From assembly GCA_037447655.1 (NCBI GenBank), contig JBBHKE010001738.1, positions 1 through 17,435 of the forward strand: a DNA stretch of 17,435 nucleotides, written 5' to 3'. Positions 1-7,883 of this stretch are shown piece by piece. Within the stretch, counting starts at the first letter, position 1. The number at the start of each line of letters is the position of its first letter. The notes beneath the pieces were generated by a model. The model was not told where the DNA came from. It saw only the letters and a program-made list of their open reading frames with translations, and made no database searches. The position numbers and the translations under genes are program-made. Source of the DNA: Zygnema cylindricum (Eukaryota > Streptophyta > Zygnematophyceae > Zygnematales > Zygnemataceae).

Positions 1-461
1 AATTCTTGTATGAATAAATCTGCATTTAATATTTTACAATAAGTAATGACTTGTTTACCAGAATTTAAACAAATAAATTAAGTTCACATTTGCAGAAGTC
101 TCTCAAAAGAGCAGATGGACATGCTTGGTTTCGATTCTTTTTTTTTCTTCTCTTTCATTAATTGTCTTGAATAAGCAAGAGTTTCTCTTTTACGTAACAC
201 TAATAAATAAATTTAGTTCACATTTGCAGAAGTCTCTCAAAAAGAGCAGAAAGATATATTTGGTTTCGCTTCTTTTATTCTTTTTTCCTTCTTACTTTCT
301 TTCTCCTTCTTCTATGGCTTTGAACAATTAAGAGTTTCTCTATCACATAATGTGAGCGCTTGCCAAAGAAAAAAGAAAGAGACAGCAGAAATAGAAAGAG
401 GTGAAAAAGGAAGAATATCTTTTCCTGCGTAAAATTAACAAAAAATAGTTTAAGTTAATAC
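1..461 (-). other. Intron of the transporter, continues off window
   Basis: Starts with the GTATTA donor of exon F. AT-rich. I find no next exon here. It holds a tandem duplication at 71-350. Confidence 0.7.
71..350. repeat. Two-copy tandem duplication inside a transporter intron
   Basis: Copy 1 (from 71) and copy 2 (from about 205) share AAATAAATT, AGTTCACATTTGCAGAAGTC, TCTCAAAAGAGCAGA, TTGGTTTCG and AAGAGTTTCTCT in the same order. The offset is 134 bp at the start and 153 bp at the end, because the pyrimidine tract is longer in copy 2. Confidence 0.88.
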
Positions 462-562
462 CTGAAGAAGAACTTGGATCAGTACCCATCTGAGACCAGA
501 CATAACCGATGCCGCCATAACAAGGGCAAATCCGAGGGAATCAAATTCTGTTTCTCCAGCAA
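462..562 (-). CDS. Transporter exon F: TM6 (last exon in window)
   Basis: The acceptor is a (TG)11-T7-ATTAG|TT sequence and the donor is CAG|GTATTA, phase 0. Encodes VAGETEFDSLGFALVMAA, then SVMSGLRWVLIQVLLQ. This matches the family block ETEF...GF..VM.A.V.SG.RW...QVLLQ. The following exon, expected to start with a K.....LKNP-like block, is not found between 461 and 1. Confidence 0.94.
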
Positions 563-3500
563 CTAATAAAAAAACACACACACACACACACACACAAGTA
601 TTAGAGTAAATTTAAAAGTCAAGTCAGAGGGCGAAAACAATCTTAAGTTACAAAGCCCAATTTCGGTCAGAAGGTCGCAGAAAAACAAAATTAACACTAT
701 TTTTTGTCAGAAAAGTCCAAGTATACCAAGCTGGGACTCAGATTGCAGTGAAGGAGGTAGCAATCGGGAAGTTATTTTCTTATTTGGAATTTCCATGGAG
801 AGACAAACGACAAAAACGCATTTATCTTTTCTTAAGCCGGAAAACAAAAGAAAACTACCAAAAATACCACCTACTGAATAAAATCAAACAAGATTTTGAC
901 CACATACATCTTAAGTGGGAATATAGTCTTAAATATTCACATAAAAAGCTCATTCATTGATTCCCAAAACAGAATTATGTGAATAAATTTCAAAAGAGAA
1001 CCTTTGCTGTACACCCCACCAGATTGAAAAATAGAATTTCGTCCCTGACTATTCCAAATGTTACATAAGTATAGAAAGAAACTGATAATTCCAAAATGTG
1101 AAAATAAAATGATAAAGAAAATGTGGGAAAGTGAATTCCTCCTAAAAGACTTCCTGTGAATTGTTGCCATTTTTTTTTGGATGATTTTCATTTCAGGTCA
1201 AAGAATTTCCTGTGTAATATTTTCAGACCAAGGGATCCATAAAAAACATGTTGTGTATTGAATATAGTTTTCGAATTTCACTGTAAAAACCACAAATATA
1301 CTTAATTCCAAAATAGCGCAGCCTAGTTGAATTACAGTAGGCATTGAAGGAATATCTGGAAGTAAAAAATACATGTTCACAAATATTGACCAAAGAACAA
1401 CAACTGTACCTGTAAGTAAAACTCCAACAGAAATGACAACCATAACTCCAAGTAATTTAAGACTAGGTACCTCCAATCTGTTCCATCCCAGTTAACAACC
1501 CAGCCCTCACCAAACTGAGTAAAACAAACATACAAGAAAAAAACATAGAAGAAAAAGACTTCTACTGTTCATTGAACCAGCAAAATCCTGTACAAGACGT
1601 AAAAAAGCTGTTTTGCAAAAGAAAGCAACAAGCTTCTTAAACCATAGGGCCAGGCTCAATACCGTCAGTGATTATTCCTATCAGACAATCTCTTTTTTTT
1701 TTAGTTTGTTCTTCATTCAGCATCGAAATAAAATGAAGTCTCGGCAATGAAAAATCACTACAGTACCAAACAGTATTATGATCCAGACTAATTACAGTGG
1801 ATAATTTGCTAGTCAACAGGATGCAAAATCAATCACAACATTTGTGACACAAAATTTTATTCCCAAACCAAAACAATGATGTAATCAACAACATCCAAAA
1901 AGTGGGTCAGCTAGACTAAATAATAAAAATATTACACTGTCGACATTCATTTAACTGTCCTAAATTTCCTTGGATTGCTGTAATGGAAAGCAGTCAAATA
2001 ATAAACAGTGGTGGTCGAATAAAGGAGCACGAGAAAGTCTCCTCCATGGTTTAAAAAAAATTGTTAACAAACTTTGCCTAACAAGAGGGCATTGGTTCTA
2101 CTTCAGAGGGAAAAGTGATTAAAAGGGAGGAACTGTACTAAGGGAAGGAGAAAGTGCCTGAGGGAGAGGAAGCCGAGGAATGTATTTAAGAGAGAGTAGG
2201 TGACTAAGGAGGAGGGAAGTGCCTAAGCGGGAAGGAGTGCCTAAGAAGAAAGAAAGTGTCCCTGGTCTTAGCAAACCCATATAATGAGAATGTTAAGGCA
2301 TGATGGCAGTGAACCAGTAAGCCAGGAACTCACGCAAAAGCAAAAGCAAATAGGAGAAGAAAGACGGGTGCACTCGCTTTGCACTGCACAAAGAAAAATC
2401 TCCATTAAAGGTAAGGAAAGGAAAACAACCAAAGTCTCACAATCGTCATGAAATTTTCTCACGTATTACACCAATACTTAAGATGTTCTTATAGAGCAAT
2501 TTTGTGAAGCACCACAGTATTCTCAGAGTGTCACTAAAGGCTTCCATTTGATAACCAAAAATACATCGTCATTGGGAGAAATTTTTTTTGAGAAATCTCA
2601 TAATTAGAAAACACGTGTTAACCTTCATCTCTTATCCATCGTATCAAAACCGAGAAAGAATGGCCAGGGTGAACTCTGGTAACCATATTGTCTTCCCTCT
2701 TCCTTCTTCCCCTCCTTGTTCTTAAATTCTTCTCTCTTTCCTGTCTCTTTTAATTTTGATAACAACCACCGAATTCCTTCATAGACCTTTTTAAGTTTGG
2801 TGTTCACAAAATCTCATGAGCTAATTTAGGAAAACATACCATGGTATAAAATGTAAGGGTAATGGCTGCAAGAGCTAAATTGGATAATCCGATATCAGTG
2901 GCAGTTGCGACTGCAGTGGGTACAACTGCACCAAATAGAAAAAAAACAAATCGATATAAACTGACATGCTATGCAACGTAAATGTGACTTGAAACGTGAT
3001 TCATTAACTCATCTGCGAGTCTTCTCTTTCACAACCTTCATCTGTGGCCATTTGAGAAGGAAAATGGCCTTATAGTGAACAAATGGGTCACACAGTATAA
3101 ATGGTTTTTTTTCTGCCTAGATAGCAATGCCTGGATGATAAAAAGGTGGCCCAAGAGTGTATAGAAACAGTGTCAAGCCTTTCACATCTAGTTATTTGTA
3201 CTTCAAATCATCGCTACAGATATTTTTGGAAAAAAATGATTGGCATTGCTTGTGGTTTTCAGTCCACAATGCATTCAGAAACATAATTAGAGATGCTGAT
3301 TTCATATTGCAGCTGTTAAGGAGATCCGGTGACTATACCTCGCAAGCAATATTCTTTAAACGAGAGACGAACTGTAGGAACCCATGAAGTACATATACAT
3401 TTTAATAGGGTATAGGCTATGCAAAACTGCATAAAAAAATGAATGGTGGTCATAAGTAAAGGGGCTGGAAAATGCCCATGTTTCGTTCCAAGCAGAAATT

Positions 3501-4972
3501 TATTATACCTGCAGAAAAAATTAATACAAGGGAGAAGCAATTCAAAATCAGAAGAGAGTAAATAATTAAAGAAATTAAACAAAAAGAAACTGATGAATAC
3601 CACAGGTGAAACAAATCACATTTGGAATCCGCCCTAGAATAATTTACCCTCGGGTTAAACAAAAAAACTAGATTTAAAAATCGCATTCCTGGTAAGAAAC
3701 TTGCGTTACACATCACTGCTCCCACCAAATAGCCAGTAAATTCTACCATTTTCTCGGTGCCTCCAAAAAAACAACACAAAAACTCCTTTTAAGTTTTCAA
3801 TTTGCCACCAGCAACATACCTTCTAACCAAAAACGAACAACAAGCAATAATACAAAAAAATGGTATTCCTCCCAACTCAGATTGTAGCTATTTTAAAACA
3901 TGCTAACTGAGCCAATCAAGACTCAAACTGACAGAACTCAAACCCACAAACTTAATCGGTGGTTAATTAAACAATAGACAAATCAGCTACTTTAATTCCA
4001 AGTACAATGAATTAGGATTCCTCCATCCATCCAGCTCAAACTGAAAAAAACCAAAAATCACCCAAGAAAAAACAAAAACGACCTAGGAAATACGAAAATG
4101 ACCAGAAATAAACAAAATGGCTTAGGAAAAAATTGAAAGAATTCTTTCACTTACAAGCTGAGGCACATACTGAATATATACCACATGATCACATAGAATA
4201 AAGCTTTGGAAGTCTTTAAAATCCAAACTCTCGATTTGGTACTGGTCCCAGGAACTTCTGACGGAAAGTTGGACGGTTCAGGCCCATCCAATGACATTGA
4301 CGGAAGTTCAGAAACTCCGACTCGAGATAACAAAGATGGACTCATAATTCTCGGCGACGGACTTAATCCCTTTCTAGGAAAAGGATACATTTCTGAATCC
4401 GAATTGGAGATCAATTGCTCTTTCAAAAGTGAACTATCGGTTTTCTCTGAATCTTGAAATTGAGACGAAAATTTGGGACTATGAAGAGGTTGGTTTAAAA
4501 GACGAGAGCTAGAAGTTTGGTTGTCTTCGTACGAAGATAAGTCTCGGTGACTCAAGTTTTCTAGATGATTGTTTGAATTTGAATCCCTCTGATGATTGGA
4601 ATGATGGACAGGTTGATAATAACTGGTTTTCTTTGGAAGGAGATCAGAACTGTGAGATTCTATGTCCAGTTCTGTTCCCCGGTACGGCTCACGGACTGCA
4701 ATTGGAGGTAACAATGGAAGTGAATGATCAAATTCTTTCTTACTCGAACTTCCAAAATGTGAACCTCTGTTGTTTTCACCTGAAAAATCACCTGATACGC
4801 TTCTTTTCTCGACTTCGTCAATTGTACTGCTACTGTTCCTTTGGTCTCTGAGGGGAAGAGGCAACGCTGGAGGACCTATAGCTGCCAGAAACGGAAGAGA
4901 CGGAAAAGAAGGAGAGGAAGAGGTAGAGGCGGAGGCAGAGGGGGGAGAGGGAGTAGACGACCTTGCTCTGGA
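462..4972 (-). CDS. Triose-phosphate/nucleotide-sugar transporter family protein (At1g06470/SLC35C2 type), 5' end unresolved, 3' end outside window
   Basis: A membrane transporter of the drug/metabolite transporter superfamily, TPT branch. Substrate cannot be told from the sequence; relatives sit in Golgi or other endomembranes. Six exons (high to low: 4972-4155, 3508-3339, 2925-2840, 2383-2334, 1477-1410, 562-462) total 1293 nt = 431 codons with every phase matching. After a Ser/Pro/charged N-terminal region of about 250 residues come KALFYVIMWYIF (TM1), NKFLLGTKHGHFPAPLLM (TM2 start), VVPTAVATATDIGLSNLAL (TM3), CKASAPVFLLLFAFAF (TM4), LEVPSLKLLGVMVVISVG (TM5) and LGFALVMAASVMSGLRWVL (TM6), all recognisable plant-homologue blocks. 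Roughly four C-terminal membrane segments are missing, expected below base 1. The open frame in the first listed exon has no ATG before 4390, so an upstream coding exon probably exists. Confidence 0.9.
563..1409 (-). other. Intron between transporter exons E and F
   Basis: AT-rich, GTACAG to ATTAG. Apart from the dinucleotide tract next to the acceptor, I see nothing structured; the short open frames here have no recognisable content. Confidence 0.8.
568..596 (-). repeat. (TG)11-T7 tract at the exon F splice acceptor
   Basis: Read on the minus strand, TG repeats (596-575) are followed by seven T (574-568) and then ATTAG, directly before exon F. The tract therefore replaces an ordinary polypyrimidine tract. 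Confidence 0.92.
1410..1477 (-). CDS. Transporter exon E: TM5
   Basis: 22 full codons, LEVPSLKLLGVMVVISVG then VLLT, phase 1 donor ACAG|GTACAG. The acceptor GATGGAACAG|A has almost no polypyrimidine tract, but it is the only AG after the upstream in-frame TAA, and the phase matches exon D. Confidence 0.9.
1478..2333 (-). other. Intron between transporter exons D and E
   Basis: GTGAGT to AACAG. Mostly AT-rich without structure, except the purine-rich minisatellite-like stretch at about 2105-2262. Confidence 0.8.
2105..2262. repeat. Degenerate purine-rich minisatellite with AGTGCCTAAG core
   Basis: GTGCCTGAG (near 2153), GTGACTAAG (near 2200), AGTGCCTAAG (near 2218) and GAGTGCCTAAG (near 2236) recur within A/G-rich spacers such as GGGAAGGAG. 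Spacing is irregular, about 20-50 bp. Confidence 0.6.
2334..2383 (-). CDS. Transporter exon D: TM4 (50 nt micro-sized exon)
   Basis: The acceptor is TTTGTGCAG|TGC and the donor is TTTGC|GTGAGT. Sixteen codons, CKASAPVFLLLFAFAF, plus two bases (GC) that join the A of exon E to make Ala. Matches the family block CKS.APIFLLLFAFAF, where plant relatives usually then have Arg. Confidence 0.93.
2384..2839 (-). other. Intron between transporter exons C and D
   Basis: GTATGT to GTGCAG. AT-rich with a CT-rich patch at about 2695-2755. No other structure seen. Confidence 0.8.
2840..2925 (-). CDS. Transporter exon C: TM3
   Basis: The acceptor is TTTGGTGCAG|TT and the donor is CATG|GTATGT, phase 0. Encodes VVPTAVATATDIGLSNLAL, then AAITLTFYTM. 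This is the VPTA...D.GLSN signature of the SLC35C2/KT group. Too short for a simple ORF scan but unambiguous. Confidence 0.94.
2926..3338 (-). other. Intron between transporter exons B and C
   Basis: GTATAG to GTGCAG. AT-rich; nothing else recognised. Confidence 0.8.
3339..3508 (-). CDS. Transporter exon B: end of TM1, TM2
   Basis: The acceptor is TTTCTGCAG|G and the donor is CGAG|GTATAG (phase 1). It encodes YNKFLLGTKHGHFPAPLLM, then TTIHFFMQ and a second membrane span, then PTVRLSFKEYCLR. Spacing between the FPAPLLM block and the SFKEY block fits the plant homologue as I remember it, which supports reading straight through without a further intron. Confidence 0.92.
3509..4154 (-). other. 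Intron between transporter exons A and B
   Basis: GTAAGT to CTGCAG. AT-rich with many short A-runs; no repeats or coding blocks recognised. Confidence 0.8.
4155..4972 (-). CDS. Transporter exon A: Ser/Pro-rich N-terminal region and first half of TM1
   Basis: Open frame ending FSMCLSL, donor TT|GTAAGT at 4154, phase 2. The frame stays open up to 5059, but bases about 4977-5040 read as a polypyrimidine 3' intron end (TTCTTCAG, then CTACTTCTAG, then ACAG). I therefore place the exon edge at 4976 or 4972 and treat the hydrophobic translation above it as intron. The first Met in frame is at 4390-4388, giving MYPFPRKG. Translation could start there, but the upstream 190 codons look coding (mixed S/T/P and charged residues). 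The N-terminal region is probably cytosolic and disordered. Confidence 0.75.
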
Positions 4973-5455
4973 CTGTCTAGAAGTAGCATATAGAAGAAAA
5001 AAAAACTGAAGAAAATCAATTAAAAAACCGAATAAAACCGAAGGAAAGAAAGTCAACACGAATCGTAAGAAAATGGCCCTTTATAAACACCCATGGCTGC
5101 CAAAGAACATTCCGTAGGACCAAAAGATATCCAAATTGCCACGTGCCAGGAGAATTTATAACATAATATAGATTTACTCTTCAAAAATTCTTAGCTAATG
5201 TTGACGCCCTCAAAAGACAGAGCTACACATAAGCAAGATTCAAAAATTATAGCAAGATTTCCAAAAATAACAACATTCTTCATGCAGATTTGTGCAAATG
5301 AGTGCAAATGGATGCAATATGTGCCTAAAATCTAAACACAATGACTGGAGACGAAGCAACATTTGAATTCAACTGCTGCAATGTCATCAAGAAGCACCCG
5401 GTACAGCGTATAGAAATAATTAGTGTAAAGAAAAAATTAGCGTCATTCATTCTAA

Positions 5456-5600
5456 TTTAGTGCTAGGAGACGTGGCATATATTGGTCCACTTTCTTAAAT
5501 AGTATAATTATTATATTTAAGGTATCAATGTCAAAATTTTGGGGTGCCGATATAGCGTACATAAGGCTAATAAGTAATAACGATTCACGGTGTAGTTTCT
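5456..5600. repeat. Diverged dispersed repeat, copy 1 (relative at 15990-16100)
   Basis: Contains GGAGACGTG (5466), GTCCACT, CTTAAATAGT, AAAATTTTG and CCGA in the same order as the copy near 16001. It ends in AATAACGATTCACGGTGTAG, which also forms the outer end of the inverted-repeat element at 5760-5969. Confidence 0.55.
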
Positions 5601-5759
5601 GCAATCACTCGTACGGTGCCAAAGCTCAGGAATGAAATGGTACAAACTGTACGACTGTCACATATATTGCGGGCAGCGGGCAGCGAGCCGATCGGAAATT
5701 TTCTCTAGATCGACGGGAAGCAAAGGTTTCTGTCGAGCAAATTCTGAAAACGTTACAAA

Positions 5760-5969
5760 TACACCGTGTATCGCTATTAGGGTTAATAATTTTTACGCCA
5801 CTTAAAACATCTTTTCTCTGAACACACTTGTCGGATTTTTAACTTGAGACCGCCAATCGGAAGCTGAGAATCTTACCTTCAATGCAACCGTCAGATCCAT
5901 AATCCGACAAGTGTACGGAGAAAATGTTTTATGGCAAAAACATTAACACTAATAGCGATTCACGGTGTA
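5760..5969. mobile_element. Inverted-repeat element, MITE-like, about 210 bp
   Basis: The left arm 5760-5837 starts TACACCGTGTATCGCTATTA and ends CTTGTCGGATT. The right arm 5901-5969, read in reverse complement, starts TACACCGTGAATCGCTATTA and also ends CACTTGTCGGATT. The arms match over about 70-78 bp with small indels around a 63 bp loop. No open frame inside. A foldback or MITE is the simplest reading; no clear target-site duplication seen. Confidence 0.75.
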
Positions 5970-6051
5970 GTTTCGAGCAGGTAATGTTTCCCTCATTAAA
6001 TGACAATGATTTTGTCGTAACGGGCAGCTAAGGTAAACGTTTTTAGATGCC

Positions 6052-6333
6052 CTAAGAAAACAAAATTAAACAGGAAAAATGGAAACGTCTGCCCGTCGGG
6101 CAACTGATGAGTTTTCCCGTAAAATGGCATAAAACTATCGCGCAATATGGTGATGAATCACATCGTATCGGCACGTCCAACCAAATACATCGGCATATAC
6201 CGCATCGCTGCATCGTATCGAGAGATAACCAATGTACATTCCTCCTCTGAACTCTGCCCGATAATTTGCGATGCGATCCAAAGCGATACGAAATTCTACC
6301 GCCATCTATAGAGTCAGTAATTATTAGGCTCAT
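6052..6333. repeat. Possible transposon relic with CATCGTATCG motifs
   Basis: The exact 10-mer CATCGTATCG occurs at 6161-6170 and 6211-6220, with related CGATGCGATC and GCGATACG at about 6268-6290. The stretch is richer in CG dinucleotides than its surroundings. The minus frame is open for 93 codons but matches no family I know. Confidence 0.35.
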
Positions 6334-6772
6334 TTAGGGACACTTACATATACAGGTATTAAGTATTAACACTATTTTATATCGGGTCTAAGAACTCTCC
6401 GCTCGAATTAGAGTGATTATTGATGGGCAGTATTGAATTGTTCATCACTAGGAAATGGTACGGCTGGCGGGCAGCTAAAAAAAATATCATTGACATGAAC
6501 GGCAATTGGCAACAAATAAATTAATTTAGTTTTTGTTTTTTCTCGGGCAAAAGAAACGAAAGCTTTCTTCGTTATGTTCTGATTTCTGAGTCAAACAAGC
6601 ATATGTGGCGGCGTCGACGTGCCTGTACCTGCAGAATGCACGAGATCTTGCCAAATTGTACTTTACCTTTTTAATTTATTCTGCTTTTTCTGTTACAACT
6701 AGAAAATGTTCGCAATCATAGCATGCACAAATAAAGTGTTGCAGAAATAATAAGGGCCATGGTGAGTACTAC

Positions 6773-6798
6773 AGTACAGTACAGTACTGTACTGTACT
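6773..6798. repeat. 26 bp perfect palindrome of GTAC/AGTA units
   Basis: Symmetric about 6785/6786 with core AGTACAGTACTGTACT; every base pair from 6773 to 6798 is complementary. A 12 bp palindrome TACAGTACTGTA recurs at 6980-6991, and GTACGG occurs at several places between them. Confidence 0.9.
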
Positions 6799-7104
6799 CT
6801 AGTTCATGTACGGTATCAGGAATCGGGCTTTGTACGGCAATGATCAATGGATGCATACTGGCCACTTAATTTACGTTATATAGTGTGTCAAGTATGAGTT
6901 CAGTACGGTCTAGCTCACTTCATGGGTACAAAAATGCAAACGGTCGCAGGAGCCGCACGAAATGTTTAATTTCGCACGCTACAGTACTGTACGTATTGTA
7001 CTTCCGCACTTTTTGTTCGTAGTACATTTCTTGTAGCAGCTCTCATGACGTATACGTTTTTGGCAAGGCTTGAAAGTTTAAAGTTGAAACCCTGCTAGAA
7101 AGGG

Positions 7105-7168
7105 GAGCAGGAATTAGGGTTCGGGGTTTAAACTTTGAGCAGGAATTAGGGTTCGGGGTTTAAATTTG
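7105..7168. repeat. Tandem 32 bp duplication carrying TTAGGGTT (telo-box-like)
   Basis: Units 7105-7136 and 7137-7168 begin GAGCAGGAATTAGGG and continue TTCGGGGTTTAAA; they are near identical. Each has TTAGGGTT (7114-7121, 7146-7153), the reverse complement of the plant telo-box AACCCTAA, found in promoters of ribosomal-protein and ribosome-biogenesis genes. It lies about 650 bp before the ESF1 ATG. Confidence 0.8.
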
Positions 7169-7464
7169 AAGTGCTGAGATTTGCTGGATGAGTCAATTTA
7201 CAGCCATTCTTTTAACACGATTCATCACCACTGCAAGTAAAGATAGAAAAACTATCAATTTTTTTATCACAAATCTTAAAGCCTAGGAATTACCTAATCT
7301 GGTAAAATTTGCTAAATTCAAAAGTTTATACCTTGTTAATTTCGTGCATCAAATTAAAAGGTTAAAGTGCTGGAGACCTGCATTAAAGCCAAACCTAAAA
7401 TAATTATAAAAATTTACGAAGGAGAGCCTAGAAACTTTGGAACGGAAAGGCTGAAAATAAACTG

Positions 7465-7799
7465 GAAAAGCAGAGAGGGAGGGAAAGAGACAGATAGAGA
7501 AAAAGGGGGGAGAGAGAGGGAAGGAAAGAGACAGTGAAAAGGGAAGGAGAGAGAGAGAACAAGATAGTGAGAGAGAAACGAGAGAGAAGAAAGAGAAAGT
7601 CCGTGTGTGTGAGAGAGCGAGAGAGAGAGAGAGTGGGGGAGAGGACTACTGAGGGGGTGAAAAGAATAAAGAGGGAGAGAGATATAGGGAGAAAACAGAT
7701 AAAGGGAGTTTAGTGAAGCACGAGGAGGAGAAAAACAGGGGAGAAGGAGAGAGGGCGAAAGGCGAAGACACTGAGAAGGGAAGAGAGAGGGCGAGAAGA
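7465..7799 (+). promoter_or_regulatory. ESF1: Polypurine (GA-rich) leader upstream of ESF1
   Basis: Over 300 bp of almost uninterrupted G and A on the plus strand, with GAGAGA and GGGAGA runs, ending at the ESF1 ATG. It is probably core promoter and/or 5' UTR. No TATA box seen close to the start codon. Strand-asymmetric tracts like this can form triplex DNA and bind GAGA-type factors. Confidence 0.6.
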
Positions 7800-7883
7800 A
7801 TGAAGGTTACTAAGGGTCGCAAGGAGGCTCCAGTTATTGAAGATGCGCGCTTTTCTCGCCTTCACACGGACCCTCGTTTTCAG
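7800..7883 (+). CDS. ESF1: ESF1 exon 1 (first coding exon)
   Basis: Encodes residues 1-28, beginning MKVTKGRK and ending DPRFQ. The donor is CAG|GTGACA, phase 0. The open frame continues upstream to 7713 but has no ATG there, so 7800 is preferred. The upstream extension would be only E/K/R/G-rich translation of the polypurine leader. Confidence 0.9.

Larger units (their letters stand above)
5060..7799. promoter_or_regulatory. Shared upstream region between two divergent genes
   Basis: No convincing coding sequence. It must hold the promoter of ESF1 on the right and the promoter, and probably a 5' exon, of the transporter on the left. Repeats inside are listed separately. A TTTATAAAG on the minus strand at about 5083-5091 could be a TATA box for the transporter, but its link to a start site is unproven. 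Confidence 0.6.

Noticed and set aside
3450-3779. Minus-strand open frame overlapping transporter exon B in another frame
   Set aside because: Exon B is fixed by strong homology and splice phases in the other frame; this one is a shadow.
4973-5059. Hydrophobic N-terminal signal anchor of the transporter
   Set aside because: The apparent first codon is GTG, not ATG, and the F/L-rich translation comes from a polypyrimidine tract typical of this genome's 3' intron ends.
6052-6333. 93-residue minus-strand protein
   Set aside because: Cys-containing but without any family motif, in a repeat-like stretch; kept only as a possible transposon relic.
7713-7799. 29-residue N-terminal extension of ESF1
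   Set aside because: It would start at GTG, and its E/K/R/G-rich sequence is just the polypurine leader; the first ATG at 7800 sits directly before the conserved block.
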